DNA from: JADJSS01 sp046329815 | GTDB lineage: Bacteria; Bacteroidota; Bacteroidia; Chitinophagales; JADIYW01 | Length of the DNA stretch: 64,000 nucleotides | Assembly (NCBI GenBank): GCA_046329815.1 | Contig: JAXLTY010000001.1 | Span: 1,860,001 to 1,924,000 of the forward strand | Direction: 5' to 3' | Shown here: positions 38,227-46,818 of the stretch, one piece after another | How the letters are laid out: the number at the start of each line of letters is the position of its first letter | Numbering within the stretch: position 1 is the first letter of the stretch | The notes under the pieces: generated by a model | Databases searched by the model: none | What the model saw: only the letters and a program-made list of their open reading frames with translations | Told to the model about the DNA's origin: nothing | Made by a program: the position numbers and the translations under genes

Positions 38227-38898
38227 ATGGACTACGGAAAAGAATTCAGAAAATATGCTACACAGCATCACGGTTTATCTTCAATATATGTAGATAATTA
38301 CCTGCAAACAAACATCACCAATCTTACGCCAAACATCATCGAAGAGCGACCAATGAACGTGGCTGCATTAGACGTATTTTCGCGTTTAATGATGGATAGA
38401 ATCATTTTCATGGGAACGGGTATCGATGATTATGTGGCCAATATCATCATGGCGCAGCTATTATTCTTGGAATCTGCTGATAATACGCGCGATGTAATGA
38501 TCTATGTAAACTCACCAGGCGGCAGCGTGTATGCAGGTTTGGGCATTTATGATACGATGCAGTATATCAAACCAAATGTAGCGACTTGCTGCGTAGGTAT
38601 TGCCGCTTCTATGGCTGCTGTATTATTGTGTGCAGGCGAAAACGGAAAACGCAGTGCATTGGCGCACTCACGTGTGATGATTCACCAGCCAATGGGTGGC
38701 GCGCAAGGTCAGGTTTCTGAGATCGAGATCACATACAAAGAAATTACAAAATTAAAAAAAGAACTATACGAAATCATCGCCAACCACAGCGGACAACCGT
38801 ATGAAAAAGTAGAAAAAGACAGTGATCGCGATTACTGGATGACTTCTACAGAAGCAAAAGAATATGGTATGATCGACGAAGTATTAATCAGAAAATAA
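38227..38898 (+). CDS. clpP: ATP-dependent Clp protease proteolytic subunit
   Basis: 223 residues. The catalytic serine lies in CCVGIAASMAAVLLCAGE, the histidine in MIHQPMGGAQG and the aspartate in KDSDRDYWMTSTEAKEYGMID. The oxyanion/handle region VNSPGGSVYAGLGIYDTMQ is typical. ClpP forms a tetradecameric barrel fed by ClpX, which is encoded downstream. The start lies after an A-rich run (ACTAAAATAATTAAA) with no Shine-Dalgarno. Confidence 0.98.
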   Translation: MDYGKEFRKYATQHHGLSSIYVDNYLQTNITNLTPNIIEERPMNVAALDVFSRLMMDRIIFMGTGIDDYVANIIMAQLLFLESADNTRDVMIYVNSPGGSVYAGLGIYDTMQYIKPNVATCCVGIAASMAAVLLCAGENGKRSALAHSRVMIHQPMGGAQGQVSEIEITYKEITKLKKELYEIIANHSGQPYEKVEKDSDRDYWMTSTEAKEYGMIDEVLIRK

Positions 38899-38928
38899 TA
38901 TCTTACGTTAAACGTATAAATTATCTTT

Positions 38929-38953
38929 GGTGCGTATTTTACGCACCATTTTT
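38929..38953 (+). terminator. Hairpin terminator after clpP
   Basis: GGTGCGTA (38929-38936) pairs with TACGCACC (38940-38947), followed by ATTTTTA. This suggests clpX is at least partly transcribed separately from clpP. Confidence 0.75.
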
Positions 38954-38983
38954 ATGTAATTTTGTATTAAAATCAAAACATAG

Positions 38984-39244
38984 TTGGCATTGTATGAAGG
39001 AAAAACATTAAAAGCGCTAAAATTCATTTTAGTATTTAGCGCAATTATATTTTTTCTATTAGGTTTGTATATGTATTTTAATAACATTGTATCAGTCGGC
39101 TATGTCAGATCAGGATTAAAAATAGTTACAGGCGTTACCGTTTTAATAATTAGTGCTACTCTATTTTTTTTAAATTTTTTATTGCACATTTATTTAAAGT
39201 ATGATAACAAAATGCCTGAAGAATATGATGGTAGAAATAAATAA
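38984..39244 (+). CDS. Small predicted membrane protein between clpP and clpX
   Basis: 86 residues with two membrane helices (FILVFSAIIFFLLGLYMYF; VTGVTVLIISATLFFLNFLLH) and a charged C-terminus (KMPEEYDGRNK). There is no ATG; the frame opens right after a stop, and the most upstream option is the TTG at 38984, with a second TTG at 38990. The start is therefore uncertain. It lies 25 bases before clpX. No family recognised. Confidence 0.55.
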   Translation: MALYEGKTLKALKFILVFSAIIFFLLGLYMYFNNIVSVGYVRSGLKIVTGVTVLIISATLFFLNFLLHIYLKYDNKMPEEYDGRNK

Positions 39245-39269
39245 GAACAATAACAGATAATAAATTCAG

Positions 39270-40502
39270 ATGTCTAAAAAGAACCAAAACCGTTGTAGCT
39301 TTTGTGGTAAACCGAAAGAAGATGTAAAAATATTAATTGCCGGATTGGATGGTCATATTTGTGAAAGTTGTGTTACGCAGGCAAAAACTATTTTAGATCA
39401 GGAATTCTTTTCGCAAAAACCATCGCAAGCATCTTCACAATTAAAAATCCAGAAACCGAAAGCAATTAAAGAATATTTAGATCAGTATATCATTGGTCAG
39501 GACGAAGCGAAAAAAGTGATGGCCGTTGCGGTATATAATCATTATAAACGTTTGAACCAGCCGGAAAGCAAAGACGAAGTAGAGATCGAAAAGTCTAACA
39601 TTATTATGGTTGGACAAACCGGCACCGGAAAAACATTGCTGGCTAAAACTATTGCTAAGTTGCTTAATGTTCCATTTACTATTGTCGATGCTACAATCTT
39701 TACAGAAGCCGGTTATGTCGGTGAAGACGTGGAAAGCATTATATCGCGCTTGCTACAGGTTTGTGATTATGATATTGCTGCCGCTGAAAAAGGTATTGTA
39801 TTTATTGATGAGATCGATAAGATTTCGCGCAAAGGTGACAATCCGTCATTGACGCGCGACATTAAAGAAGGCACGCAGCAATCATTGCTAAAACTAATTG
39901 AAGGTTCGGAAGTATTGGTGCCGCCAAACGGTGGACGTAAACATCCTGAACAAAAATTGTTGAAAGTAGATACTAAAAATATATTGTTTATTTGCGGCGG
40001 CTCATTCGATGGCATTGAAAAAGTAATTGCAAAACGATTGAAAACATCTACTGTCGGTTTTAAAAAGAATAAAGAAGAAGAAGAAATCGACCGCGAAAAT
40101 TTATTGCAGTATATCACGCAGCAAGACACCAAAAGCTTCGGTTTGATTCCTGAGTTAGTTGGTCGTTTGCCTGTGCTGACTTATTTAGAACCATTAGATA
40201 AACATGCGCTGAAAGAAATATTGACGCAGCCGAAAAACTCATTGGTAAAACAATACAAAAAATTATTTTCCATCGAAAATATCGACCTTAAAATAGAAGA
40301 CGATGCGTTGAATTTTATGGTGGATAAATCGATGGAATATAAATTAGGTGCGCGCGGTCTGCGTTCTATTTTTGAAGCGATCATCAATGATGCTATGTTT
40401 GAGCTGCCATCCAGAACAGACATAAAAGAATATGTTATCACGGAAGAATACGCGCGACAAAAATTAAATAAATCCAAATTATCTAAGCTGAAAGTAGCTT
40501 AA
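39270..40502 (+). CDS. clpX: ATP-dependent Clp protease ATP-binding subunit
   Basis: 410 residues. An N-terminal zinc-binding domain has CSFCGKP and HICESC (the C4 set). The AAA+ domain has Walker A GQTGTGKT, Walker B IVFIDEIDKI, the pore loop in EAGYVGEDVE, the IGF-like/RKH region (GGRKHPEQKLLKVDTKNILF) and the sensor/arginine region EYKLGARGLRSIFE near the end. It unfolds tagged substrates for ClpP. Full length for the family. Confidence 0.98.
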   Translation: MSKKNQNRCSFCGKPKEDVKILIAGLDGHICESCVTQAKTILDQEFFSQKPSQASSQLKIQKPKAIKEYLDQYIIGQDEAKKVMAVAVYNHYKRLNQPESKDEVEIEKSNIIMVGQTGTGKTLLAKTIAKLLNVPFTIVDATIFTEAGYVGEDVESIISRLLQVCDYDIAAAEKGIVFIDEIDKISRKGDNPSLTRDIKEGTQQSLLKLIEGSEVLVPPNGGRKHPEQKLLKVDTKNILFICGGSFDGIEKVIAKRLKTSTVGFKKNKEEEEIDRENLLQYITQQDTKSFGLIPELVGRLPVLTYLEPLDKHALKEILTQPKNSLVKQYKKLFSIENIDLKIEDDALNFMVDKSMEYKLGARGLRSIFEAIINDAMFELPSRTDIKEYVITEEYARQKLNKSKLSKLKVA

Positions 40503-40520
40503 TGTTTAATAAATTATAAA

Positions 40521-40976
40521 ATGTTAAACAGGTATAAATTTGAATTGTTTTGTGTCATTTTTTTTCCTGTTTTTGCAATTATTTATGTTATTATAACCGG
40601 TTATGACGAAGGTGTGCTCTTGCCTAACAGAAATATAGAGAATATTAGTTTCGTTTGTTGCCTTGCCTTTCTGATTAGCATTTTTTTACAAATCATTTTT
40701 CATATAGTTGCCTTATTGATCATTATAAAAAAAGATTACAAACGGATAAAAATGAATAGGATAATGTTATTGTTCCTTTGTGTTGTTTATTTAATTTTTC
40801 TTTTCACTACTGCTTCAACGGTATGGATGAGTAAACATGAAGATCAGATTTTATTTCCGTCAATGTCTTGTCTTGTACTATTATATTTTATTGTTTTTTT
40901 TAAAGAAAGTAGATTCATGTATAAGCAAAAATATCCTACTGAAATAACATTATTGGATGAACTACATGAAATATGA
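40521..40976 (+). CDS. Predicted membrane protein with four helices
   Basis: 151 residues, 18 bases after clpX. Hydrophobic segments: FELFCVIFFPVFAIIYVII, ISFVCCLAFLISIFLQIIFHIVALLIII, IMLLFLCVVYLIFLFTTASTVWM and MSCLVLLYFIVFF. The tail is hydrophilic (RFMYKQKYPTEITLLDELHEI). It may be read through from clpX. No recognised family; supported by an ATG, spacing and consistent helix pattern. Confidence 0.6.
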   Translation: MLNRYKFELFCVIFFPVFAIIYVIITGYDEGVLLPNRNIENISFVCCLAFLISIFLQIIFHIVALLIIIKKDYKRIKMNRIMLLFLCVVYLIFLFTTASTVWMSKHEDQILFPSMSCLVLLYFIVFFKESRFMYKQKYPTEITLLDELHEI

Positions 40977-41097
40977 AGAATTTGCTATTAACTTTTCTTA
41001 TCTGTTTATCAACTTTTCCAATCAACCAAAATGGTTCTGATTTGTTATATTTGCAATTCATTATTCACCAATTCATTAACTCTTAAATTTATAAAAA

Positions 41098-41709
41098 ATG
41101 GCTTTCGAATTACCACCATTACCGTATGCGTATGACGCGCTTGAACCGCACATAGATGCGAAAACAATGGAAATACATCACGGCAAGCACCACAATGCTT
41201 ACGTTACCAATTTAAATGCTGCATTGGCAGGCACAGAAAACGAAGGAAAATCGCTGATAGAATTATTGGCTACTATTTCTACACTTTCACCTGCAGTGCG
41301 CAACAATGGCGGCGGACATTTCAATCACTCGTTGTTCTGGCAGATCTTATCGCCAAACGGCGGTGGCGAACCAACAGGAAAAATCGGTGAAGCCATCACA
41401 GCAACATTTGGTTCTTACGCTGCATTCAAAGAAGAATTTACCAAAGCGGCAACGACGCGTTTCGGTTCCGGCTGGGCATGGTTGTCTGTCGTAGATGGCA
41501 AATTAGTGATTAGTTCCACACCAAATCAGGACAATCCGTTAATGGATGTGGCTGATGTAAAAGGCACACCGATTTTGGGTTTGGATGTTTGGGAACATGC
41601 TTATTATTTAAATTACCAAAACCGCAGACCTGATTATATCGCTGCATTTTATAATGTCATCAATTGGACAGAAGTAAACAGAATGTACGAAGCGGCGTTA
41701 AGCTTATAA
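41098..41709 (+). CDS. sodA: Superoxide dismutase (Fe/Mn)
   Basis: 203 residues, full length. It dismutates superoxide to oxygen and peroxide in the cytoplasm. Metal ligands are visible: His in HHGKHHNAYVTNLNAAL, His in GGGHFNHSLFW, and Asp and His in LGLDVWEHAYYLNYQNRRPDYI. The metal cannot be fixed from sequence alone. Start context ATTTATAAAAA-ATG without Shine-Dalgarno. A strong terminator follows. The nearby Bat operon and SOD both relate to oxygen tolerance, but they are separate transcripts. Confidence 0.97.
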   Translation: MAFELPPLPYAYDALEPHIDAKTMEIHHGKHHNAYVTNLNAALAGTENEGKSLIELLATISTLSPAVRNNGGGHFNHSLFWQILSPNGGGEPTGKIGEAITATFGSYAAFKEEFTKAATTRFGSGWAWLSVVDGKLVISSTPNQDNPLMDVADVKGTPILGLDVWEHAYYLNYQNRRPDYIAAFYNVINWTEVNRMYEAALSL

Positions 41710-41727
41710 AATAGTTCGGCTTAAATG

Positions 41728-41757
41728 AAAAGCCATCGCATTGCGATGGCTTTTCTT
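41728..41757. terminator. Bidirectional terminator after sodA
   Basis: Stem AAAAGCCATCG (41728-41738) and CGATGGCTTTT (41744-41754) with a 5-base loop, then CTTATTTT. It lies between the convergent sodA and the gene ending at 41772. Confidence 0.85.
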
Positions 41758-41771
41758 ATTTTGCGCTTAGT

Positions 41772-44315
41772 TTATTCTTTGATGAATGCCTGGCTCGAAA
41801 CTTTTCCGTCATCCATAAATATAGAAAGTTGATACAAACCTTTTGGCAATGTTTGTACCGGAATTATTTTAGATATTTTATCAGCAACAATTCTTTCATC
41901 ATACACAATTTGTCCGATCGAATTGATAATTTTTAAAAATGCTGTTTGTTTCATTTTAAAATCAATATTGATAGTTAGCTGGTTGCTTGCCGGATTTGGA
42001 AACAAAGAGAATTTTTCAATGACGGTATTATTATTTTTTGTAGATAACCAAATATGCTGAAAAGTATCAGAAATCGCTTTACAACCATTGGCATCTGTAA
42101 TTTCAACCTGGTAAATGGCTGACACGGCCAAATTTGGATGGATAGTATCTTGTGTGGAACCAACTAACAAATTTCCGTCCTGATACCATTTATAAGAAAA
42201 ACCGCTTTGTGTTTGTAAAAAATCGATGCCAAGCGAAATAGTTGGTTTATCCAGCGTATCTAAATTAATCAAAGCAAAAGTATCTTTCACAGTACAAAGG
42301 TTGCTGTCTCTTAAAGTAATTACATAATTGCCGGCAGCCAGGTTGTTATTATTAAAGCTAAGATTTCCATTGCTCCAGTTATAACTATATGGATCGTTTC
42401 CGCCAGAACCTTGTACTTGCAATAAGCCATTTGAAACATCAGGACAGCTCGGATTTATTTTATTCAACAGGTTTATTTTTAAGGTATCTGGTCTTGTCAG
42501 TGTGAAGCTGTCTTTTACCGTACAAAGATTGCTGTCTTTCATTGTCAGCACATACTTTCCGCTTGGCAAATTACTGTTCAATGCAATGGTAGTTCCGTTG
42601 CTCCAGTTATAATTATACGGATCATTGCCGCCAACACCGCGTACTTCTAGTATGCCATTTGTAGTATTATAACAACTTGGATTTACTGCGCGCAATAAAT
42701 TGATTTTTAAGGTATCTGGTTTTATTAACGTAAAACTATCTTTTACTGTACAAAGATTACTGTCTTTTAAAGTCAATACATATTTTCCTGCAGCAAGATT
42801 AGTAATTAAAGCATTTGTGCTTCCATTGCTCCAGTTATAACTATAAGATCTGGAACCACCGGTGGCAAATACTTCCAATAATCCATTTGTACTGTTATAG
42901 CAACTAGGATCAATTTTATTCACTAAATTAATTTTTAACGTATCCGGTTTTACTAAAACAAAACTGTCTTTGCGCACGCAGCCAATTCCGTCTGTTGCAG
43001 TAACTCTGTATGTTCCTGCACTTAAATTTGAGATGGTGTTGGTATTGTTTCCGTTACTCCATACATAACTAACTGCGCCATTGCTGCCGGTATTGAATAA
43101 TTCGATGCGTCCGTCGTTACTGTTAAAACATAATGGATTGTTTTTTTGAAATACTCCGATTCTGAATGGCGAACATAATTCTCGTATTTTATAGATCACA
43201 CCATTGCTGACATTAGCTGCATATAGCTCACCAAAAATATCTTCACCAAAGCAGGAAATATTGACACCTGCCAGCGGTTTGCCGATTGCAGTAGTATTGA
43301 AAACAGAATTTTCTTTTTTGATCAGCCAGAAATTACCGGTACCATAATCAGCGCAAACATAATAACCGGACAAGTCAGGATATTTATTGCCTCTGTACAC
43401 AAATCCGCCGGTCACTGCAATACCGCCATTGGCGCTGTGGTCATATTCATAAACCGGAAATTTATAATTTGCAGCACCTGCACAACCTGCTGTATTGTAA
43501 GTGTTACTGCCTTCGTAGCAACGCCAGCCATAATTTTCGCCGCCTGCACTGTTGCTTGCCTGGAAATCAATTTCTTCTCTTGCACCTTGACCAACATCGC
43601 CTATCCATAGATCATGTGTTAACCGGTCGAACGAAAAACGCCACGGATTGCGCAGGCCATACGCCCAGATTTCTGTTTTAACATTAGATTGTCCTACAAA
43701 TGGATTGTTGGCAGGAACCGTATAAGTACCGGCAAAATTATTGACATCAATACGCAGCAATTTTCCTAAAAGTGTATTTTTATTTTGTGCATTGCCATTC
43801 GGATCGCCGCCGCTGCCACCATCGCCGACAGCAATATATAAATAACCGTCATTGCCAAATTTAATACAGCCGCCATTATGATTGGTAAAAGTAGGATGTG
43901 CTAAGGTTATAACCACTCGCTCAGAGTCTATTATTGCTCTGTTTGGATTTGAACTGCTTACTTTGTATCGTACTACATGATTATCTGTAGAATTCTTTTT
44001 AGTGTAGTAAGTGTAAAAATAACCGTTGTTTACATAATTAGGATGAAATGCTAAACCAAGTAAACCTTGTTCACTGCTTACTTGTACCTTAGTCCTGAGA
44101 TCTATGAATGTATCAATTTTTACACCATTAGAATCCAGCGCCCAAATGATTCCGTTTTGCTGTACAATGAATAATCGGTCGCTAAAGCCATCATTGGCAA
44201 TATCTACCGGTGATGTGAAAGTACGTGAAAAGGTGTCAAGTTTTATTTTCGGTTGTGCAATGGAAAATAATGTGAGCAATAATAAAGTGCATAAAAGTGT
44301 AAATCTGTTTAGCAT
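41772..44315 (-). CDS. Secreted PQQ-type sugar dehydrogenase with four SprB-like repeats and T9SS sorting domain
   Basis: 847 residues with a signal peptide (MLNRFTLLCTLLLLTLFSIAQ). Residues to about 380 form a glucose/sorbosone dehydrogenase propeller (SEQGLLGLAFHPNY; GGCIKFGNDGYLYIAVGDGG; YGLRNPWRFSFDR; GFVYRGNKYPDLSGYYVCAD). Four repeats of about 75 residues follow, each with a core such as SCYNSTNGLLEV, YNWSNG, AGKYVLTLKDSNLCTVKDSF, as in SprB-type surface proteins. The end is a type A sorting domain (FSLFPNPASNQLTIN, ending SSQAFIKE). Presumably it is secreted by the T9SS and oxidises sugars or related substrates at the surface; the substrate is unknown. Confidence 0.9.
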   Translation of the reverse strand: MLNRFTLLCTLLLLTLFSIAQPKIKLDTFSRTFTSPVDIANDGFSDRLFIVQQNGIIWALDSNGVKIDTFIDLRTKVQVSSEQGLLGLAFHPNYVNNGYFYTYYTKKNSTDNHVVRYKVSSSNPNRAIIDSERVVITLAHPTFTNHNGGCIKFGNDGYLYIAVGDGGSGGDPNGNAQNKNTLLGKLLRIDVNNFAGTYTVPANNPFVGQSNVKTEIWAYGLRNPWRFSFDRLTHDLWIGDVGQGAREEIDFQASNSAGGENYGWRCYEGSNTYNTAGCAGAANYKFPVYEYDHSANGGIAVTGGFVYRGNKYPDLSGYYVCADYGTGNFWLIKKENSVFNTTAIGKPLAGVNISCFGEDIFGELYAANVSNGVIYKIRELCSPFRIGVFQKNNPLCFNSNDGRIELFNTGSNGAVSYVWSNGNNTNTISNLSAGTYRVTATDGIGCVRKDSFVLVKPDTLKINLVNKIDPSCYNSTNGLLEVFATGGSRSYSYNWSNGSTNALITNLAAGKYVLTLKDSNLCTVKDSFTLIKPDTLKINLLRAVNPSCYNTTNGILEVRGVGGNDPYNYNWSNGTTIALNSNLPSGKYVLTMKDSNLCTVKDSFTLTRPDTLKINLLNKINPSCPDVSNGLLQVQGSGGNDPYSYNWSNGNLSFNNNNLAAGNYVITLRDSNLCTVKDTFALINLDTLDKPTISLGIDFLQTQSGFSYKWYQDGNLLVGSTQDTIHPNLAVSAIYQVEITDANGCKAISDTFQHIWLSTKNNNTVIEKFSLFPNPASNQLTINIDFKMKQTAFLKIINSIGQIVYDERIVADKISKIIPVQTLPKGLYQLSIFMDDGKVSSQAFIKE

Positions 44316-44372
44316 AAAAATTATTTTACACTAAATATAACTAAAATTAAATAGAAATGTTGAATGTAGATT

Positions 44373-44470
44373 GTCAGAATCACGATTTACAGGATTCACA
44401 CGATTAATAAGATTTAAAGAATGATTTTAAAATCCAAAAATCCTTAAATCTGCGAAATCCTGATTCAGAC
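44373..44470. repeat. Dispersed palindromic-ended element, copy 1
   Basis: The sequence begins GTCAGAATC and ends GATTCAGAC, with repeated GATTT and AGGATT words. Read on the minus strand it aligns with the element at 57784-57870 over its first ~50 bases (GTCTGAAT, AGGATTTTT, GGATTTTAAAATCAT). It abuts the serC stop codon. Confidence 0.65.
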
Positions 44471-45534
44471 TATCTTTTCTCAAACGCCTGCATCGCATCT
44501 ACCAACACCTGCACGCTTTCAATCGGTAAGGCATTGTAGCACGAAGCACGGAAACCGCCAACCGTGCGGTAACCTTTGATACCATCTATATTATATGGTT
44601 TTACAAATTCCAGAAAATCATTCGTTGTTTGTTCATCTTTCGCTGTGAATACAATATTCATGCGGCTTCTGTCTGCGGTTACAGCATGACCTGTAAACAA
44701 CGGATTCCTGTTGATCTCACTATATAATAGAGCTGCTTTCGCGGCATTGCGTTTTTCCATTTCAGCCAAACCACCTAATTTTTTCAGCCAGCGCAAGGTC
44801 AGCAAACAAGTGTAAATAGTAAAAACAGGCGGCGTGTTGTACAACGAATTATTTTTTGCATACACACTGTAATCCCACATTTTTGATTTCGGACGCGTGG
44901 CTCTGCCTAACCATTCATTTTTGATAATAACTAAAGTAATACCTGCGCAACCTAAGTTCTTTTGCGCGCCTGCATAAATTAAATGATATTTGGAAACATC
45001 CACCGGACGCGAAAAAATATCGGAGCTCATATCGCAAACCACCGGAACTTCATATTGCTTGTCTTCCAAAAACTCCGTACCATATATAGTATTGTTAGAT
45101 GTCAGATGCAGATACGCAGCATCTTTATCTATGGTAAAATCTTTTGGAATAAAATTAAAATTCGCATCTTTAGATGAAGCGATGATATGCGTTTTGCCAT
45201 ACAAACGCGTTTCTTCTTCGGCGCGCACCGACCAGATATCGGTTTCCACAAAATCCGCGGTTTCGTGATCGTTCAGAATATTGTACGGAATCATATTGAA
45301 CTGCATGTTCGCGCCGCCTTGTAATAATAATACCGAATAATCGTCAGGCACTTGCAGCAATTCTTTGATCAGCGAAAACGTTTCTTCCAGGATCGCGTCA
45401 AACGTTTTACTTCTGTGCGAGATCTCTAAAATAGACAAGCCGCTGTTGTCTATTTCAATACACGCCTGCGCGCTTTGCTCAAAAACTTCCTGTGGCAAAA
45501 TAGATGGACCTGCTCCGAAATTGTGTTTTTTCAT
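44470..45534 (-). CDS. serC: Phosphoserine aminotransferase
   Basis: PLP enzyme of serine and pyridoxine synthesis, about 354 residues. The start is taken at the ATG of MKKHNFGAGPSILP; an ATG two codons earlier (45540) lies in a repeat sequence. The PLP lysine is in IYAGAQKNLGCAG, the substrate-phosphate region includes LLLQGGANMQFNMIPYN, and the C-terminal motif is KGYRTVGGFRASCYNALP. Length is normal. The gene is flanked on both sides by dispersed repeat sequences. Confidence 0.97.
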   Translation of the reverse strand: MKKHNFGAGPSILPQEVFEQSAQACIEIDNSGLSILEISHRSKTFDAILEETFSLIKELLQVPDDYSVLLLQGGANMQFNMIPYNILNDHETADFVETDIWSVRAEEETRLYGKTHIIASSKDANFNFIPKDFTIDKDAAYLHLTSNNTIYGTEFLEDKQYEVPVVCDMSSDIFSRPVDVSKYHLIYAGAQKNLGCAGITLVIIKNEWLGRATRPKSKMWDYSVYAKNNSLYNTPPVFTIYTCLLTLRWLKKLGGLAEMEKRNAAKAALLYSEINRNPLFTGHAVTADRSRMNIVFTAKDEQTTNDFLEFVKPYNIDGIKGYRTVGGFRASCYNALPIESVQVLVDAMQAFEKR

Positions 45535-45562
45535 TGTCATGCTGAACGTAGTGAAGAATCTT
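45535..45562. repeat. TGTCATGCTGAAC-type dispersed repeat fragment
   Basis: TGTCATGCTGAACGTAGTGA followed by AGAATCTT matches the widely scattered bacterial repeat of the form GTCATnCTGA-n-GAAG-n-TC. It overlaps the most upstream ATG of serC, and is related in sequence to the GTCATCCTGAG motif at 46248-46272. Confidence 0.5.
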
Positions 45563-45668
45563 TTTAAAATTAAAAAGTAATAATACTGCGATAAAAATAC
45601 GACTAAATCAGAACTTTATAAATTATGAAATTATAATGTGGAGGAAGGTGTCGATACAAAGTTGTTAT

Positions 45669-46076
45669 TCAAAGCGATTTATTTGAAGGTGTTTTTATTT
45701 TAGGATTGATATTTCCAAGTACAACAAACTCATGTTCTGTTTTATTATTTAAAATATTTTTTCCAAAATACACGACGATATCAAAATGCTTTGAAATGAT
45801 TTCTGCTAATTTTTTGTAATTCTCAATTCGATCATCTTTGTAATTATAGAAATATAAATTGATATTAAGTGGCTTTTTTGAGCTTCTTGAATCACCATCA
45901 TGCTCTCTTGAGATGTTTATGTATTTATGTTCATCTGAAACTCCATGAATCCATGCCGCTTCATTTTCAAAATCATATTCTAAAAAAGCAGTCTTAAATA
46001 TCACTGAAAAATCATTTAACAAATCTTCTAGTGGTTTTGAAATATTCATCTTAATAGTAAAATTATCATCTGACAT
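45669..46076 (-). CDS. Hypothetical cytoplasmic protein
   Basis: 135 residues with no signal or membrane segment. Mixed alpha/beta composition: SKPLEDLLNDFSVIFKTAFLEYDF, a strand pair around KPLNINLYFYNYKDD, and HFDIVVYFGKNILNNKTEHEFVVLG near the end. I do not recognise the family. It is isolated between serC and the repeat-rich spacer; the upstream region has no clear promoter. Confidence 0.65.
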   Translation of the reverse strand: MSDDNFTIKMNISKPLEDLLNDFSVIFKTAFLEYDFENEAAWIHGVSDEHKYINISREHDGDSRSSKKPLNINLYFYNYKDDRIENYKKLAEIISKHFDIVVYFGKNILNNKTEHEFVVLGNINPKIKTPSNKSL

Positions 46077-46195
46077 AGAATTGCTTTAAAAATTATTTAC
46101 TTAAAAAACTAATCAAAATCATTACTAATCAAATATAATCAAACCATTCCAAATCAAAAACCGGTTTTTGCTGCTGTCCGCCAAAACCCTGCCAT

Positions 46196-46419
46196 TTATA
46201 CGCATCGCGTCATTGCGAGGCACGAAGCAATCTCACCACGTCGCTGTCATCCTGAGTTCATCGAAGGACATCAATTCACAGTTCAAACAACAAAACCACT
46301 CAACCGCTTATACGCATCGCGTCATTGCGAGGCACGAAGCAATCTCACCACGTCGCTGTCGTCCTGAGTTCATCGAAGGACATCAATTCATAGTTCAAAC
46401 AACAAAACCACTCAACCGC
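46196..46419. repeat. 112-bp unit in two tandem copies
   Basis: Copies at 46196-46307 and 46308-46419 are nearly identical; the differences I saw are CTGTCATCC/CTGTCGTCC and TTCACAG/TTCATAG. Each carries CGTCATTGCGAGGCACGAAG followed by CAATCTC, in which ATTGC/GCAAT form a small palindrome, and GTCATCCTGAGTTCATCGAA, both resembling repeats scattered through many bacterial genomes. Confidence 0.85.
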
Positions 46420-46514
46420 AAAAGCTGTTTGGTTACTTTTTGGCTTCAAAAAGTGACAAAAGAAAACTATTTTTCATAAATTATTGATAATAAGCAAATT
46501 AATTATTTGCCGAA

Positions 46515-46766
46515 GCCAACTCGGTGCATCCGCAAGCCAACTCGGCGCATCCGCAAGCCGTCTCGGTTCGTCCGCACGGCAACTCGGCGCGTCCGCAAGC
46601 CAACTCGGTGCGTCCGCAAGCCGTCTCGGTGCATCCGCAAGCTATCTCGGTTCGTCCGCAAGCCATCTCGGTTCGTCCGCACGGCAACTCGGTGCATCCG
46701 CAAGCCATCTCCGTTCGTCTGCAAGCCATCTCGGTTCATCCGCACGGCAACTCGGCGTCTGCCGGA
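46515..46766. repeat. 21-bp minisatellite, about 12 units
   Basis: Units begin at 46515, 46536, 46557, 46578, 46599, 46620, 46641, 46662, 46683, 46704, 46725 and 46746, each of the form GCCAACTCGGTGCATCCGCA plus A. Variants (ACGGCAACTCGG; GTCTCGG; ATCTCGG) recur in an irregular order. Because 21 is a multiple of three, all frames stay open; I see no start codon or ribosome context that would make it coding. Confidence 0.9.
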
Positions 46767-46818
46767 AGCAATTTTTTCAAATAAATCCTTAACTTAGTTT
46801 CTATAAAACTGTGAATCC

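Larger units (their letters stand above)
46077..46818. other. Gene-free, repeat-rich spacer of about 740 bases
   Basis: It contains no convincing gene. It holds a 112-base unit repeated twice in tandem (46196-46419), a short unique stretch to 46514, and a 21-base tandem array (46515-46766). The array is much richer in G and C than the surroundings. Confidence 0.8.

Noticed and set aside
46515..46766. Possible CRISPR array
   Set aside because: Units are contiguous 21-mers without spacers, and no cas genes are present.
46484..46797. Several 76-102-residue open frames on both strands in the minisatellite
   Set aside because: All frames are open because the repeat period is divisible by three; the plus frames lack a convincing start and none resembles a known protein.
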